A stretch of 64,000 nucleotides of DNA from Stenotrophomonas maltophilia D457 (GTDB lineage Bacteria > Pseudomonadota > Gammaproteobacteria > Xanthomonadales > Xanthomonadaceae): contig NC_017671.1 of the NCBI RefSeq assembly GCF_000284595.1, positions 3,815,001 to 3,879,000 of the forward strand. Direction: 5' to 3'. Of this stretch, positions 28,533 to 38,221 are shown piece by piece (the stretch's first letter is position 1; each line of letters opens with the position of its first letter). The notes beneath the pieces are model-generated. The model saw only the letters and a list, made by a program, of their open reading frames with translations, had not been told where the DNA came from and ran no database searches. A program made the position numbers and the translations under genes.

Positions 28533-28623
28533 CGTTGCCGTCTTCAGATCGGCAACGAAGTGTGGACCGGGATGATGACCGTTGCAAGTATGGGGGGCGG
28601 CAGGGCTGCGACCTGCACCCGCG

Positions 28624-28645
28624 GTAGTGCCGGCCGCTGGCCGAC
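28624..28645. repeat. SMAG element, tgccggcc stem type
   Basis: gtagtgccggccgctggccg with a GTAG end on the + strand. First of several repeats filling the 320-bp gap 28533-28852, which contains no gene. Confidence 0.8.
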
Positions 28646-28701
28646 AACTTCAACAGCAACGCCGAAAACGGGTTTCCCGCGGATGGCAGGGAGAGCTCTC
28701 T

Positions 28702-28769
28702 GTAGAGTCGAGCCATGCTCGACTCCCGCGCGCAACGCGCACAGCAACCGAGCGTGGGCTCGGCTCTAC
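28702..28769. repeat. Inverted pair of SMAG elements
   Basis: 28702-28725 begins gtagagtcgagccatgctcg; 28748-28769 ends ggctcggctctac. The two copies face each other, the arrangement also seen at 11723-11790 and 49631-49694. The stem bases differ (gtcgagc versus gccgagc), so they are not a simple duplication. Confidence 0.8.
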
Positions 28770-28808
28770 AGTGGATCCACGCCGTGCGTGGATGAGCGTC
28801 CCGGGGAT

Positions 28809-28847
28809 GGGGTCAGAGCCCTTTGCTGTGCAAAGGGGCCTGACCCC
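28809..28847. repeat. Palindrome with ggggtcag/ctgacccc ends, 5 bp after recG
   Basis: ggggtcagagccctttgctg at the left, with its arm closing as ctgacccc, centred on a short loop. One of four such elements in the window (others at 31425, 39890 and 59637) with the same ends and different centres. It abuts the recG stop. Confidence 0.8.
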
Positions 28848-28852
28848 GCCAC

Positions 28853-30964
28853 TTACGCCGAGGCGTAGCGCACGGCGGTGCCGATCCAGCGCTGCACCAC
28901 GCGATCGGCCAACGCGGGCTGCTGGGCCAGCAGTCGCTCGGCCAGGTCATGCACGCCGGGCAGCAGGCCGGCGTCGCGGGCCAGGTCTGCAATGCGGAAA
29001 CCGGCCAGGCCGGTCTGGCGGGTGCCCAGCAGTTCGCCGGGGCCGCGCAGTTCCAGATCCTTCTCGGCGATGACGAAACCATCGTGGGTTTCGCGCATGG
29101 TCTGCAGACGCTCGCGCGCCATCTGCGAAAGCGGAGCCTGGTACAGCAGCACGCAGCGCGATACCGCCGAACCACGCCCCACGCGGCCGCGCAGCTGGTG
29201 CAGCTGGGCCAGGCCGAGGCGTTCGGCGTTCTCGATCACCATCAACGAAGCATTGGGTACGTCCACGCCCACTTCGATGACCGTGGTCGCGACCAGCAGG
29301 TCGATCTCGCCGGTCTTGAACGCCACCATCGTCGCCAGCTTTTCGGCGGCTTTCAGGCGTCCGTGCACCAGCCCCACGCGAACGCCGGGCAGCAGTGCCT
29401 GCAGCGATTCGTAGGTGGCCTGCGCCGGGGTGGCATCCAGTTCTTCGCTTTCCTCGATGAGCGTGCACACCCAGTACACCTGCCGCCCTTCCTCGCAGGC
29501 CAGCGCGATGCGCTCGATCAGTTCCGGGCGACGGTCATTGTTGAGGGCGACGGTCTGCACCGGCGTGCGTCCCGGTGGCAGTTCATCGATGGCCGACACA
29601 TCCAGGTCCGCGTACTCGGACATCGCCAGCGTGCGCGGAATCGGCGTGGCGGTCATCACCAGCTGGTGCGGCACGCTGTTGCCGCCCGCGCCCTTGTCGC
29701 GCAGCGCCAAGCGCTGGTGCACGCCGAAGCGGTGCTGTTCGTCGACGATGGCCAAGGCCAGATCCTGGAACACCACCGCCTCCTGCATCAGCGCGTGGGT
29801 ACCGACCACCACCTGCGCTTCGCCACTGGCGACCTGCTCCATCACCTTGGCGCGCGCCTTGCCGGTGACCTTGCCGGCCAGCCAGGCGATACGCACACCG
29901 AGCGGCTCCAGCCAGCCGCGCAGGTTGTTGAGATGCTGTTCGGCCAGCAGTTCGGTGGGCGCTGCCAATGCGACCTGCTTGCCCTGCTCCACCGCCAGCA
30001 TCGCCGCCAGTGCGGCCACCACGGTCTTGCCGGAGCCGACGTCGCCCTGCACCAGCCGCAGCATCGGGCTGGGGCGCGCGAGGTCTTCACGGATCTGCTT
30101 GAACACGCGCGCCTGCGCGCCGGTGAGCGCGAACGGCAGCTGCTTCAGCAGCGCCTTGGCCAGCTTGCCAGGACCAGCCAGCGGCGGCGCATGGTGTGCC
30201 TGCAAGGCAATGCGCTGGCGACGCAGGCTGAGGTGGTGGGCCAGCAGTTCTTCCATCGCCAGGCGGCGCTGCGCCGGGTGGGTGCCGGCGGCCAGCGCGG
30301 CGAGGTCGGCATCCGGCGGTGGCCGGTGCACGGTCAGCAGCGCGCTGCGCAGCGACGGCAGGCCCAGGCCATCGAGCCAACCGCTGGGCAGCAGTTCCAG
30401 CGTGCTCTCCTCGGGCAGGCGATCCAGGGCCTGGCCGATCAGCTTGCGCATCGTCATCGGGCCCACGCCTTCGACGGTGGGATACACCGGGTCGAGGCGG
30501 TCGCCGAGTTCGGGATCATCGTTGCGGCCCAGCACCTGGTAGCTGGGATGGACGATTTCCAGGCCGAGGTGGCCGGGCTTGGGCGTGCCGAAGCAGCGCA
30601 GCCGGTTGCCGACCGCGAACTGGCCGACCTGCTGCTGGCGGAAATGGAAGAAGCGCAGCACCAGGGTGCCCTGCCCTTCGTCCTCCACCGCGACCTTCAG
30701 CATCGGTCGATAGCGCATGCCGCGCTCGACCGCGACCACCCGCCCTTCCACCTGCGCCGGCACGCCGTTGCGCAGGTCTTCGATGCGGGTCAGCCGGGTC
30801 CGGTCTTCATAGCGCAGGGGCAGGTGAAGCCAGAGATCCTGCAGGGTGGCCAGGCCACGCGCCTGCAGTTTGGCGGCCACGGCCGGACCGACGCCGGCGA
30901 GCATCGCCAGGGATGCTTCGCCGGACGGTGACAGGACCGGGGTGACCGCCGCCTTGCGTGCCAC
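28853..30964 (-). CDS. recG: ATP-dependent DNA helicase RecG
   Basis: 703 residues. The N-terminal wedge domain (LWLHLPLRYEDRTRLTRIEDLRNG) covers about the first 200 residues. The helicase core has Walker A GDVGSGKTVVAALAA, motif II (AIVDEQHRFGVHQR, DEQH), TATPIPRTLAM, and C-terminal motifs including TTVIEVGVDVPNASLMVIENAERLGLAQLHQLRGRVGRG. It remodels stalled replication forks and Holliday junctions. The stop of ridA is 7 bp upstream. The order gmk-rpoZ-spoT-(ridA)-recG parallels the E. coli gmk-rpoZ-spoT-trmH-recG unit, with ridA in the place of trmH. Confidence 0.97.
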   Translation of the reverse strand: MARKAAVTPVLSPSGEASLAMLAGVGPAVAAKLQARGLATLQDLWLHLPLRYEDRTRLTRIEDLRNGVPAQVEGRVVAVERGMRYRPMLKVAVEDEGQGTLVLRFFHFRQQQVGQFAVGNRLRCFGTPKPGHLGLEIVHPSYQVLGRNDDPELGDRLDPVYPTVEGVGPMTMRKLIGQALDRLPEESTLELLPSGWLDGLGLPSLRSALLTVHRPPPDADLAALAAGTHPAQRRLAMEELLAHHLSLRRQRIALQAHHAPPLAGPGKLAKALLKQLPFALTGAQARVFKQIREDLARPSPMLRLVQGDVGSGKTVVAALAAMLAVEQGKQVALAAPTELLAEQHLNNLRGWLEPLGVRIAWLAGKVTGKARAKVMEQVASGEAQVVVGTHALMQEAVVFQDLALAIVDEQHRFGVHQRLALRDKGAGGNSVPHQLVMTATPIPRTLAMSEYADLDVSAIDELPPGRTPVQTVALNNDRRPELIERIALACEEGRQVYWVCTLIEESEELDATPAQATYESLQALLPGVRVGLVHGRLKAAEKLATMVAFKTGEIDLLVATTVIEVGVDVPNASLMVIENAERLGLAQLHQLRGRVGRGSAVSRCVLLYQAPLSQMARERLQTMRETHDGFVIAEKDLELRGPGELLGTRQTGLAGFRIADLARDAGLLPGVHDLAERLLAQQPALADRVVQRWIGTAVRYASA

Positions 30965-30971
30965 GTGGTGG

Positions 30972-31358
<387 letters not shown>

Positions 31359-31424
31359 GGGTCGCTCCGGTGCTTTGGGGGAAAACAGAGCGGTGATTGT
31401 ACCGGGTGGGCGCGGCATCGGCTG

Positions 31425-31465
31425 GGGGTCGGATCCGTTTCCCGGCGGGAAACGGATCCGACCCC
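31425..31465. repeat. Palindrome with ggggtcgg/ccgacccc ends between spoT and ridA
   Basis: A 41-bp element: left arm ggggtcggatccgtttccc, right arm gggaaacggatccgacccc, with a 3-base centre. The 19-bp arms match perfectly. Same family as 28809, 39890 and 59637. Confidence 0.85.
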
Positions 31466-31489
31466 GTATGTCGTGTGCGCGGAACGTCA

Positions 31490-31511
31490 TCCACGCATGG
31501 CGTGGACCTAC
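31490..31511. repeat. SMAG-type element overlapping the spoT stop codon
   Basis: tccacgcatggcgtggacct followed by ac. Read on the - strand this is GTAGGTCCACGCC...; the TAG inside the GTAG end is the spoT stop codon (31508-31510). The repeat therefore touches the coding region itself. Confidence 0.75.
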
Positions 31512-33670
31512 TGGCGGCGTACCGACTGCACGACCGACAGGCGGCGCAGGCGGCGCATCACTTCGGCCAGGTGGTTGCGGTCGCGCACCTGGATGTTGAA
31601 CGCCAGCACGGCGGCGTTGAAATCGCGATCCAGGTAGTCCACGCGCTCGATGTTGGAGTGGCTCTGCGCGATGGCAGCGGCCAGCTGTGCCAGCACGCCG
31701 GTGCCGTTCTCCACTTCCACCACCAGCGAGGTGTCGTAGTCGCCGGAGACGGTGGTGTCCCAGCCGATCGGCACCCAGCGCTCGGGCGACTTGCGCAGCT
31801 CGGCCAGGTTCGGGCAGTCCATGCGGTGCACCACGATGCCCTTGCCGGCGGTGTGGTAGCCCATGATCTCGTCGCCGGGAATCGGCTGGCAGCAGCCGGC
31901 GAAGGTGACCACGCCACGCTCGCTGCCGTTGATCAGGATCTTTTCCTGCGAGTGGTGGCGCGAATGCGGGCCGCCACGCAGTTCGGCGTAGGCCATCAGC
32001 GCCTGCGCGGCCTGGGTCGGCATCCAGTTGCCCAGTGCGACCTCGGCCAGCAGGGCTTCCAGGCGCGGGAAGCGGTGTTCGGCCAGGAACGCATCCAGGC
32101 GCCCCTTCGGCAGCCGCTCCAGCGACGAATCCATCGCTTCCAGCGCACGGTCGAGCATGCGGTGGCCCAGCTGCACGGCATCCTCGTGCTCCAGCTGCTT
32201 GAGCTGGTGGCGGATGGCGGTGCGCGCCTTGCTGGTAACCACGAATTCCAGCCACTGCGGTTTCGGCGTGGCCGAGCGTGCGGTGATGATCTCCACCGAC
32301 TGCCCCGACACCAGCTTGGTGCGCAACGGCACCAGTTTCTTGTCCACGCGCGAGGCCACCGCCATGTTGCCGACGTCGGTATGCACGGCGTAGGCGAAAT
32401 CGAGCGCGGTGGAATTGCGCGGCAGGGCCAGGATCTTGCCCTTCGGGGTGAACAGGTAGACCTCGTCCGGGAACAGGTCGACCTTGACGTTGTCCAGGAA
32501 CTCCAGTGAGGAACCGGCGGCACGCTGCGAGTCGATCAGCTCGACGATCCACGCGTGGGCACGGCTCTGTGCGCTGTTGGGCGAATCGCCGCCGAACTTG
32601 TAGGTCCAGTGCGCGGCCACGCCGCGTTCGGCGATCAGGTCCATTTCCTCGGTACGGATCTGCACTTCGATCGGCGAGCCATACGGCCCGAACAGCACCG
32701 TGTGCAGCGACTGGTAACCGTTGGCCTTGGGAATGGCGATGAAGTCGCGGAAACGGCCATCCAGCGGCTTGAAGGTGGCATGCACCGAACCCAGCGCGTG
32801 GTAGCAGCTGGGCACGCTGCGCACGACCAGGCGGAAGCCGAACACATCCATCACCTGGTCGAAGGATTTGTTCTCGTCGCGCATCTTGTTGTAGATGCTC
32901 CACGGGGTCTTGATGCGGCTGATCAGCCGATGCTCGATCCCCTCCTTGGCCAGGCGCTGCGACAGCTGCACTTCCACCTGCGCCATCGCCTCGCGACGCA
33001 CCACCGGCTGGCTGCGGATGTGCTTCTCGATGATGGCGTGGCGCCACGGGTACAGCGCCTTGAAACCGAGGTTCTGCAGCTCGCTCTTGACCAGGCTCAT
33101 GCCCAGGCGCTGGGCGATGGGCGCGTAGATCTCCAGCGTCTCGCGGGCGATGCGGCCGCGCGCTTCGCGGCTCTGCGCACCCAGCGTGCGCATGTTGTGC
33201 AGGCGGTCGGCCAGCTTGATCATGATCACGCGCAGGTCGCGCGACATCGCCAGCAGCATCTTGCGGAAGCTCTCGGCGGCCGCCTCCTGGCGGTCGCGGA
33301 ACTTCAGCTTGTCCAGCTTGGTGACGCCGTCGACCAGTTCGGCCACGGCTTCGCCGAACTCGGCGGCCAGCGCCTCGCGGGTCAGCGGCGTGTCTTCGAT
33401 GGTGTCGTGCAGGATCGCGGCGATCAGCGCTTCCACGTCCAGGCCGAGCTCGGCCAGCACCTGGGCCACCGCCACCGGGTGGGTGATATAGGGCTCACCC
33501 GACTTGCGCGTCTGCCCAGCGTGCGCGGAGGCTCCGACTTCCCAGGCACGGCGCAACAGCGGCAGCTGTTCCGGCGGCAGGTAATGGGCGGCGCGTTCAA
33601 GCTGGAGGACGTAGTCGGGTACGGCGGCAGTGGGGGCTGCGGCGACCTTGGCAGTGGGGCCTGGGTTCAT
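31508..33670 (-). CDS. spoT: Bifunctional (p)ppGpp synthetase/hydrolase SpoT
   Basis: 720 residues. The hydrolase domain has an intact HD motif (AAILHDTIEDTPLT) and the paired KLADRLHNMRTL. The synthetase domain contains RFRDFIAIPKANGYQSLHTVLFG and EVQIRTEEMDLIAERGVAAHW. The TGS domain (VYLFTPKGKILALPRNSTALDFAYAVH) and a C-terminal ACT domain follow. The intact HD box says it can degrade the alarmone, which separates it from synthase-only RelA. It controls the stringent response. It follows rpoZ by 106 bp with a hairpin between, as in other gmk-rpoZ-spoT units. Confidence 0.96.
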   Translation of the reverse strand: MNPGPTAKVAAAPTAAVPDYVLQLERAAHYLPPEQLPLLRRAWEVGASAHAGQTRKSGEPYITHPVAVAQVLAELGLDVEALIAAILHDTIEDTPLTREALAAEFGEAVAELVDGVTKLDKLKFRDRQEAAAESFRKMLLAMSRDLRVIMIKLADRLHNMRTLGAQSREARGRIARETLEIYAPIAQRLGMSLVKSELQNLGFKALYPWRHAIIEKHIRSQPVVRREAMAQVEVQLSQRLAKEGIEHRLISRIKTPWSIYNKMRDENKSFDQVMDVFGFRLVVRSVPSCYHALGSVHATFKPLDGRFRDFIAIPKANGYQSLHTVLFGPYGSPIEVQIRTEEMDLIAERGVAAHWTYKFGGDSPNSAQSRAHAWIVELIDSQRAAGSSLEFLDNVKVDLFPDEVYLFTPKGKILALPRNSTALDFAYAVHTDVGNMAVASRVDKKLVPLRTKLVSGQSVEIITARSATPKPQWLEFVVTSKARTAIRHQLKQLEHEDAVQLGHRMLDRALEAMDSSLERLPKGRLDAFLAEHRFPRLEALLAEVALGNWMPTQAAQALMAYAELRGGPHSRHHSQEKILINGSERGVVTFAGCCQPIPGDEIMGYHTAGKGIVVHRMDCPNLAELRKSPERWVPIGWDTTVSGDYDTSLVVEVENGTGVLAQLAAAIAQSHSNIERVDYLDRDFNAAVLAFNIQVRDRNHLAEVMRRLRRLSVVQSVRRQ

Positions 33671-33718
33671 GCCCGCAGCCTATTCCAGCGCGACGTTTAC
33701 GGCAAATCCTGAATGCGA

Positions 33719-33743
33719 AACAGCCCGCACGGGGCGGGCTGTT
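33719..33743 (-). terminator. Hairpin between rpoZ and spoT
   Basis: Stem aacagcccgc / gcgggctgtt with a short loop, 33 bp after the rpoZ stop. The T run on the - strand is short (TTT), so it may only attenuate transcription into spoT. Confidence 0.6.
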
Positions 33744-33776
33744 CGGTGTATCCAACGATTACGTTGATCGATGCGA

Positions 33777-34076
33777 TCAATCGTCGTTCTTGGACATGTC
33801 TTCGTCAGCGACCACTTCGGCGGCAGCCCACTCCAGCGCTTCGCGCTCGGCGCGCTCACGCTCGGCCTTCTCGACTTCGTCGATCAGCGCGTTATCGATC
33901 TTGCGGGCGGCGATTTCGCGCAGCGCCAGCACGGTCGGCTTGTCCTCGGTCTCGCTGTTGTCCAGCGTGGCCTGCACGCCGTTGGCGAGCTGGCGGGCAC
34001 GCTTGGATGCCATCATGACCAGTTCGAAACGGTTGTTAACGACTTCCAGGCAATCTTCTACGGTGATGCGGGCCAT
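33777..34076 (-). CDS. rpoZ: RNA polymerase omega subunit
   Basis: 99 residues. Starts MARITVEDCLEVVNNRFELVMMASKRARQLA, the near-invariant omega N-terminus that contacts the beta-prime subunit. The acidic, less conserved C-terminus (EALEWAAAEVVADEDMSKNDD) is usual for xanthomonads. It helps assemble RNA polymerase and carries part of the ppGpp-binding site in the family, which fits its position before spoT. The gap of 110 bp to gmk has no further gene. Confidence 0.97.
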   Translation of the reverse strand: MARITVEDCLEVVNNRFELVMMASKRARQLANGVQATLDNSETEDKPTVLALREIAARKIDNALIDEVEKAERERAEREALEWAAAEVVADEDMSKNDD

Positions 34077-34186
34077 ACGGGCTCCCGGCGACCGGTCGGC
34101 CGCTCAGTCGAATGAGGGAAAGGGGACGGAGTGTACTGGCAGGGGCTGGACAAAATCAAGCCAACCCCTACCCGATTCTTTTGGAA

Positions 34187-34852
34187 TCAGTCAGTTGCGC
34201 CCGGATCGGGAGTCAGCAGGGCCTGGATCAGGCCGGCGTGGCGGACCTTCTGGGCCTCCCGGCGCAGGCGGCTGGCGGTGAAGATGGCGCACAACTCGTC
34301 CACGGCGGTGTCGAACACCTCGTTGACGATGACGTAGTCGAACTCGTTGAAGTGCAGCATTTCATCGCGCGCCGCGCCCAAGCGCTGGGCGATGACCGCC
34401 TCGCTGTCCTGGCCGCGCTTGCGCATGCGATCCTGCAGGGCCTGCCTGGACGGCGGCAGGATGAACACGGTGACCGTGCCCGGCACCAGCTGGCGCACCT
34501 GCTGCGCGCCCTGCCAGTCGATTTCCAGCAGCACGTCCTGGCCGGCGGCCAGCTGCGGCTCCACCGACTGCCGGGCCGTGCCCTTCCAGTCGCCGTGCAC
34601 CCACGCATGCTCGAAGAAGTCGCCGGCGGCGATCATTTCCTCGAACCTTTCCGCAGAGACGAAATGGTAGTGCTGGCCGTTCACTTCCCCCGGGCGCATC
34701 GCGCGCGAGGTGAAGGAGATCGACAGCGCGATCTGCGGGTCACGCGCCAGGGTGGCATTGACGATGCTGCTCTTGCCGGCGCCGGAGGGGGCGGCAACGA
34801 TGTACAGCGTGCCGCGCGCAACGGCGTCCGACGGCTTCGACGGGGCGCTCAT
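34187..34852 (-). CDS. gmk: Guanylate kinase
   Basis: 221 residues from ATG 34852 (MSAPSKPSDAVARGTLYIV). P-loop is APSGAGKSS at residues 22-30. GMP-binding features: SISFTSRAMRPGEVNGQHYHFVS, FFEHAWVHGDWKGT, and the lid VFILPPSRQAL. Phosphorylates GMP to GDP in the cytoplasm. First gene of the gmk-rpoZ-spoT-ridA-recG string. The 290-bp divergent gap to fdoG has no gene. Confidence 0.97.
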   Translation of the reverse strand: MSAPSKPSDAVARGTLYIVAAPSGAGKSSIVNATLARDPQIALSISFTSRAMRPGEVNGQHYHFVSAERFEEMIAAGDFFEHAWVHGDWKGTARQSVEPQLAAGQDVLLEIDWQGAQQVRQLVPGTVTVFILPPSRQALQDRMRKRGQDSEAVIAQRLGAARDEMLHFNEFDYVIVNEVFDTAVDELCAIFTASRLRREAQKVRHAGLIQALLTPDPGATD

Positions 34853-35076
34853 GCGCGGAACCCAACTGGTTGATTTCGCAAAATTTTTCCTCGGTGTTCC
34901 AGATCCGGCGCGGAGGATCGCGCCAGGACGGCGGGGGCTGCGCGGAACATCCTGGAACCAGGCCCGGCAGACGCTTCCCCGGGGGGCGGGCACGCAACTT
35001 TACCAGAGCGGCCCCGTTGCGCGCCCGCCCCGCCGGCGCCGGGCCTTGTGCCACATGGGCGTGCGGAGGCCTGTGC

Positions 35077-35082
35077 TATAAC
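35077..35082 (+). promoter_or_regulatory. Candidate -10 box for the formate dehydrogenase operon
   Basis: TATAAC 60 bp upstream of the fdoG ATG, without a convincing -35 hexamer. The Shine-Dalgarno CAGGAGA sits 5-6 bp before the ATG at 35143. Confidence 0.3.
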
Positions 35083-35142
35083 CGGGCCGTACCCAACGAC
35101 AGCCCGGAGGCCCGTGCCTCCCCGCCATCCCAGGAGAACGGC

Positions 35143-38100
35143 ATGCCATCGATGAGCCGCCGCCAGTTCCTGAAAGTGACCGGGACAACCCTGGTCGGCT
35201 CCAGCCTGGCATTGATGGGCTTCGCGCCCGGCATCGCGCTCGCGGAGGTCAGGCAGTACAAGCTGACCCGCGCGACCGAGACCCGCAACACCTGTACCTA
35301 CTGTTCGGTGGCCTGCGGCATCCTGATGTACAGCCTCGGCGACGGCGCCAAGAACGCCGAGCCGAGCATCTTCCATATCGAGGGTGACCCGGACCATCCG
35401 GTCAACCGCGGCACGCTGTGCCCGAAGGGCGCCGGCCTGGCCGACATCATCCACAGCAAGTCGCGCCTGCTCTACCCCGAGTACCGGGCACCGGGCTCCA
35501 ACGAGTGGAAGCGGCTGAGCTGGGACGATGCGCTGGACCGCATCGCGCGGCTGATGAAGGAAGACCGCGATGCCAACTTCGTGCAGAAGAACGAAGCCGG
35601 GCAGACGGTCAACCGCTGGCTGACCACCGGCATGCTGGCGGCCTCGGCCACCAGCAATGAAACCGCGGTGCTGACCCACAAGGTCGTCCGCTCCCTTGGC
35701 ATGCTGGCATTCGACAACCAGGCACGTGTCTGACACGGCCCGACGGTGGCAGGTCTTGCCCCGACGCTAGGCCGTGGTGCGATGACGAACCACTGGGTCG
35801 ACATCAAGAATGCCGACCTGATCCTGATCATGGGTGGCAATGCCGCCGAGGCACATCCGTGCGGATTCAAATGGGTGACCGAGGCCAAGGCACACAACAA
35901 GGCCCGGCTGATCGTGGTCGATCCGCGCTTCAACCGCTCGGCCGCGGTGGCCGACGTGTACGCGCCGATCCGCACCGGTACCGATATCGTGTTCCTGGGC
36001 GGCCTGATCAACTACCTGCTGACCGAGGACCGCATCCAGCACGAGTACGTGCTGAACTACACCGACATGCCGTTCCTGGTGAAGGACGAATTCGCCTTCA
36101 AGGACGGCCTGTATTCGGGTTACAACGAAGAGAAGCGCAGCTACGACCGTTCCAGCTGGGACTACGCCTACGGTGACGACGGCTACGTACGCAGCGACCC
36201 GACGCTGAAGGACCCGCGCTGCGTCTACAACCTGCTGAAACAACACTACGCGCGCTACACCGTGGAGATGGTCGAGCGCATCTGCGGCACGCCGGCCGAC
36301 AGCATCCGCCAGATCTGGGACATGATCGCGTCCACCGCCGGCAAGGACAAGGCGATGACCATCCTGTACGCGCTGGGATGGACGCAGCACTCGATCGGCG
36401 CACAGAACGTGCGTGCCGGCACCATGGTGCAGCTGCTGCTGGGCAACATCGGCGTGGCCGGTGGCGGCATGAACGCGCTGCGCGGGCATTCCAACATCCA
36501 GGGCCTGACCGACATCGGCCTGATGTCCGACCTGCTGCCCGGCTACCTGACGCTGCCGAGGCAGGACGAGCAGGACTACGACGCCTACATCGCCAAGCGC
36601 ACGCAGAAGCCGCTGCGCGCCAACCAGATGTCGTTCTGGCAGAACTATCCGAAGTTCCACGTCAGCCTGATGAAATCGTGGTGGGGCGATGCCGCCACCG
36701 CCGACAACAACTGGTGCTTCGATTACCTGCCAAAGCTCGACAAGCCGTACGACATGCTGCAGGCGTACGAGCTGATGAACGAGGGCAAGATCCACGGCTA
36801 CATCTGCCAGGGTTTCAACCCGCTGGCCTCGGCGCCTAACAAGGGCAAGCTGATCAGCGCGTTCTCCAAGCTGAAGTTCATGGTCAGCATGGACCCGCTG
36901 GAAACCGAGACCATCGCCTTCTGGCAGAACCACGGCGCGTTGAACGACGTCGACCCGAGCACGATCCAGACTGAAGTATTCCGCCTGCCCACCACGTCCT
37001 TCGCCGAGGAGAACGGCGCGGTGGTGAACTCCTCGCGCTGGCTGCAGTGGCACTGGAAGGGCGCCAATCCGCCGGGTGAAGCGCGCAGCGACATCGAGAT
37101 CATGTCCGAGCTGTTCCATCGCATCAAGGCGATGTACGAGAAGGACGGCGGTGCGTGGTGGGAGCCTGTGCGCGACCTGGCCTGGAAGTATTCCAACCCG
37201 GAGCTGCCGACGCCGGAAGAGCTGGCGATGGAATACAACGGCAAGGCGCTGGCCGACGTGTTCGATCCCAAGGACCCGACCAGGCTGGTGCGCAAGGCCG
37301 GCGAGCAGCTGGCCGCATTCGGCGACCTGCGCGACGACGGCAGCACCTCCTCCGGCTGCTGGATCTACATCGGTGCCTGGGGCCCGACCGGCAACATGAT
37401 GGCGCGGCGTGACAACAGCGACCCCACCGGCATCGGCAACACGCTGGGCTGGGCCTGGGCGTGGCCGGCCAATCGCCGCGTGATGTACAACCGCGCGTCG
37501 TGCGACGTGGCCGGCCAGCCGTTCGACCCGCGCCGCACGCTGCTGGCCTGGAACGGCAAGAACTGGGGCAGCGTGGACGTACCGGACTTCAAGGCCGACG
37601 AAGATCCCGCCGGCGGGATGGGCCCGTTCATCATGAACCCGGAAGGCATCGCCCGCTTCTTCGCCAAGGCCGGCATGGCCGAAGGGCCGTTCCCGGAGCA
37701 CTACGAGCCATTCGACACGCCACTGCGCAGCAATCCGCTCAGCCCCGGCCAGGCACTGACGCTGAACAACCCGGCCGCCCGCGTATTCGCCAGCGATCGC
37801 GCACAGATCGGTTCGCCGGACGAGTTCCCGCATGTGGCCACCACCTACCGCCTGACCGAGCACTTCCACTTCTGGACCAAGCACGGCAAGTTGAACGCCA
37901 TCATCCAGCCCGAGCAGTTCGTCGAGATCGGCGCGGCCTTGGCCGACGAGCTGGGCATCAGCAACGGCAGCCGCGTGCGGGTCAGTTCCAAGCGTGGCCA
38001 CATCGAAGCGGTGGCGATGGTGACCAAGCGCATCAAGGCCCTGCAGATCGATGGCCGGACCGTGCACCAGGTGGGCGTGCCGATCCACTGGGGCTTCCTC

Positions 38101-38211
38101 GGTGCGGCCAAGCCCGGATACATCGCCAATACGCTGACCAACGCCATCGGTGACGGCAACTCGCAGACGCCCGAATCGAAGTGCATCCTGGTCAAGGTCG
38201 AGAAGGTGTAG
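35143..38211 (+). CDS. fdoG: Formate dehydrogenase (N/O type) alpha subunit, selenoprotein
   Basis: 1022 residues when TGA at 35731-35733 is read as selenocysteine 197 (FDNQARV-U-HGPTVAGLA). Twin-arginine signal MSRRQFLKVTG at residues 4-14, so the protein is exported folded to the periplasm. The [4Fe-4S] cluster ligands are Cys51, 54, 58 and 93. The molybdopterin domains follow, ending in the dinucleotide-binding C-terminus (HFHFWTKHGKLNAIIQPEQFVEIG). It oxidises formate to CO2 and passes electrons to the beta subunit and then to quinone. The frame is continuous on both sides of the TGA, and the fdhF-like hairpin follows directly. Co-directional with fdoH (10-bp gap). Confidence 0.97.
35731..35776 (+). 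promoter_or_regulatory. Bacterial SECIS element at the Sec codon of fdoG
   Basis: TGA is followed at once by cacggcc (35734-35740), which pairs with ggccgtg (35770-35776). An inner mini-stem ggca/tgcc carries the loop ggtct. The arrangement and loop sequence closely parallel the E. coli fdhF SECIS that SelB binds. Confidence 0.88.
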
Positions 38212-38221
38212 GAGACACGCC

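Noticed and set aside
31508..33047. Long frame linking ridA to the spoT region as a fusion gene
   Set aside because: The upstream part is an out-of-frame reading of spoT; RidA has its own ATG at 31358 and normal length.
35731..35733. In-frame TGA in fdoG as a nonsense mutation or two separate genes
   Set aside because: The context ARV-TGA-HGPTVA, the SECIS-like hairpin and the adjacent selABCD genes show it is selenocysteine.
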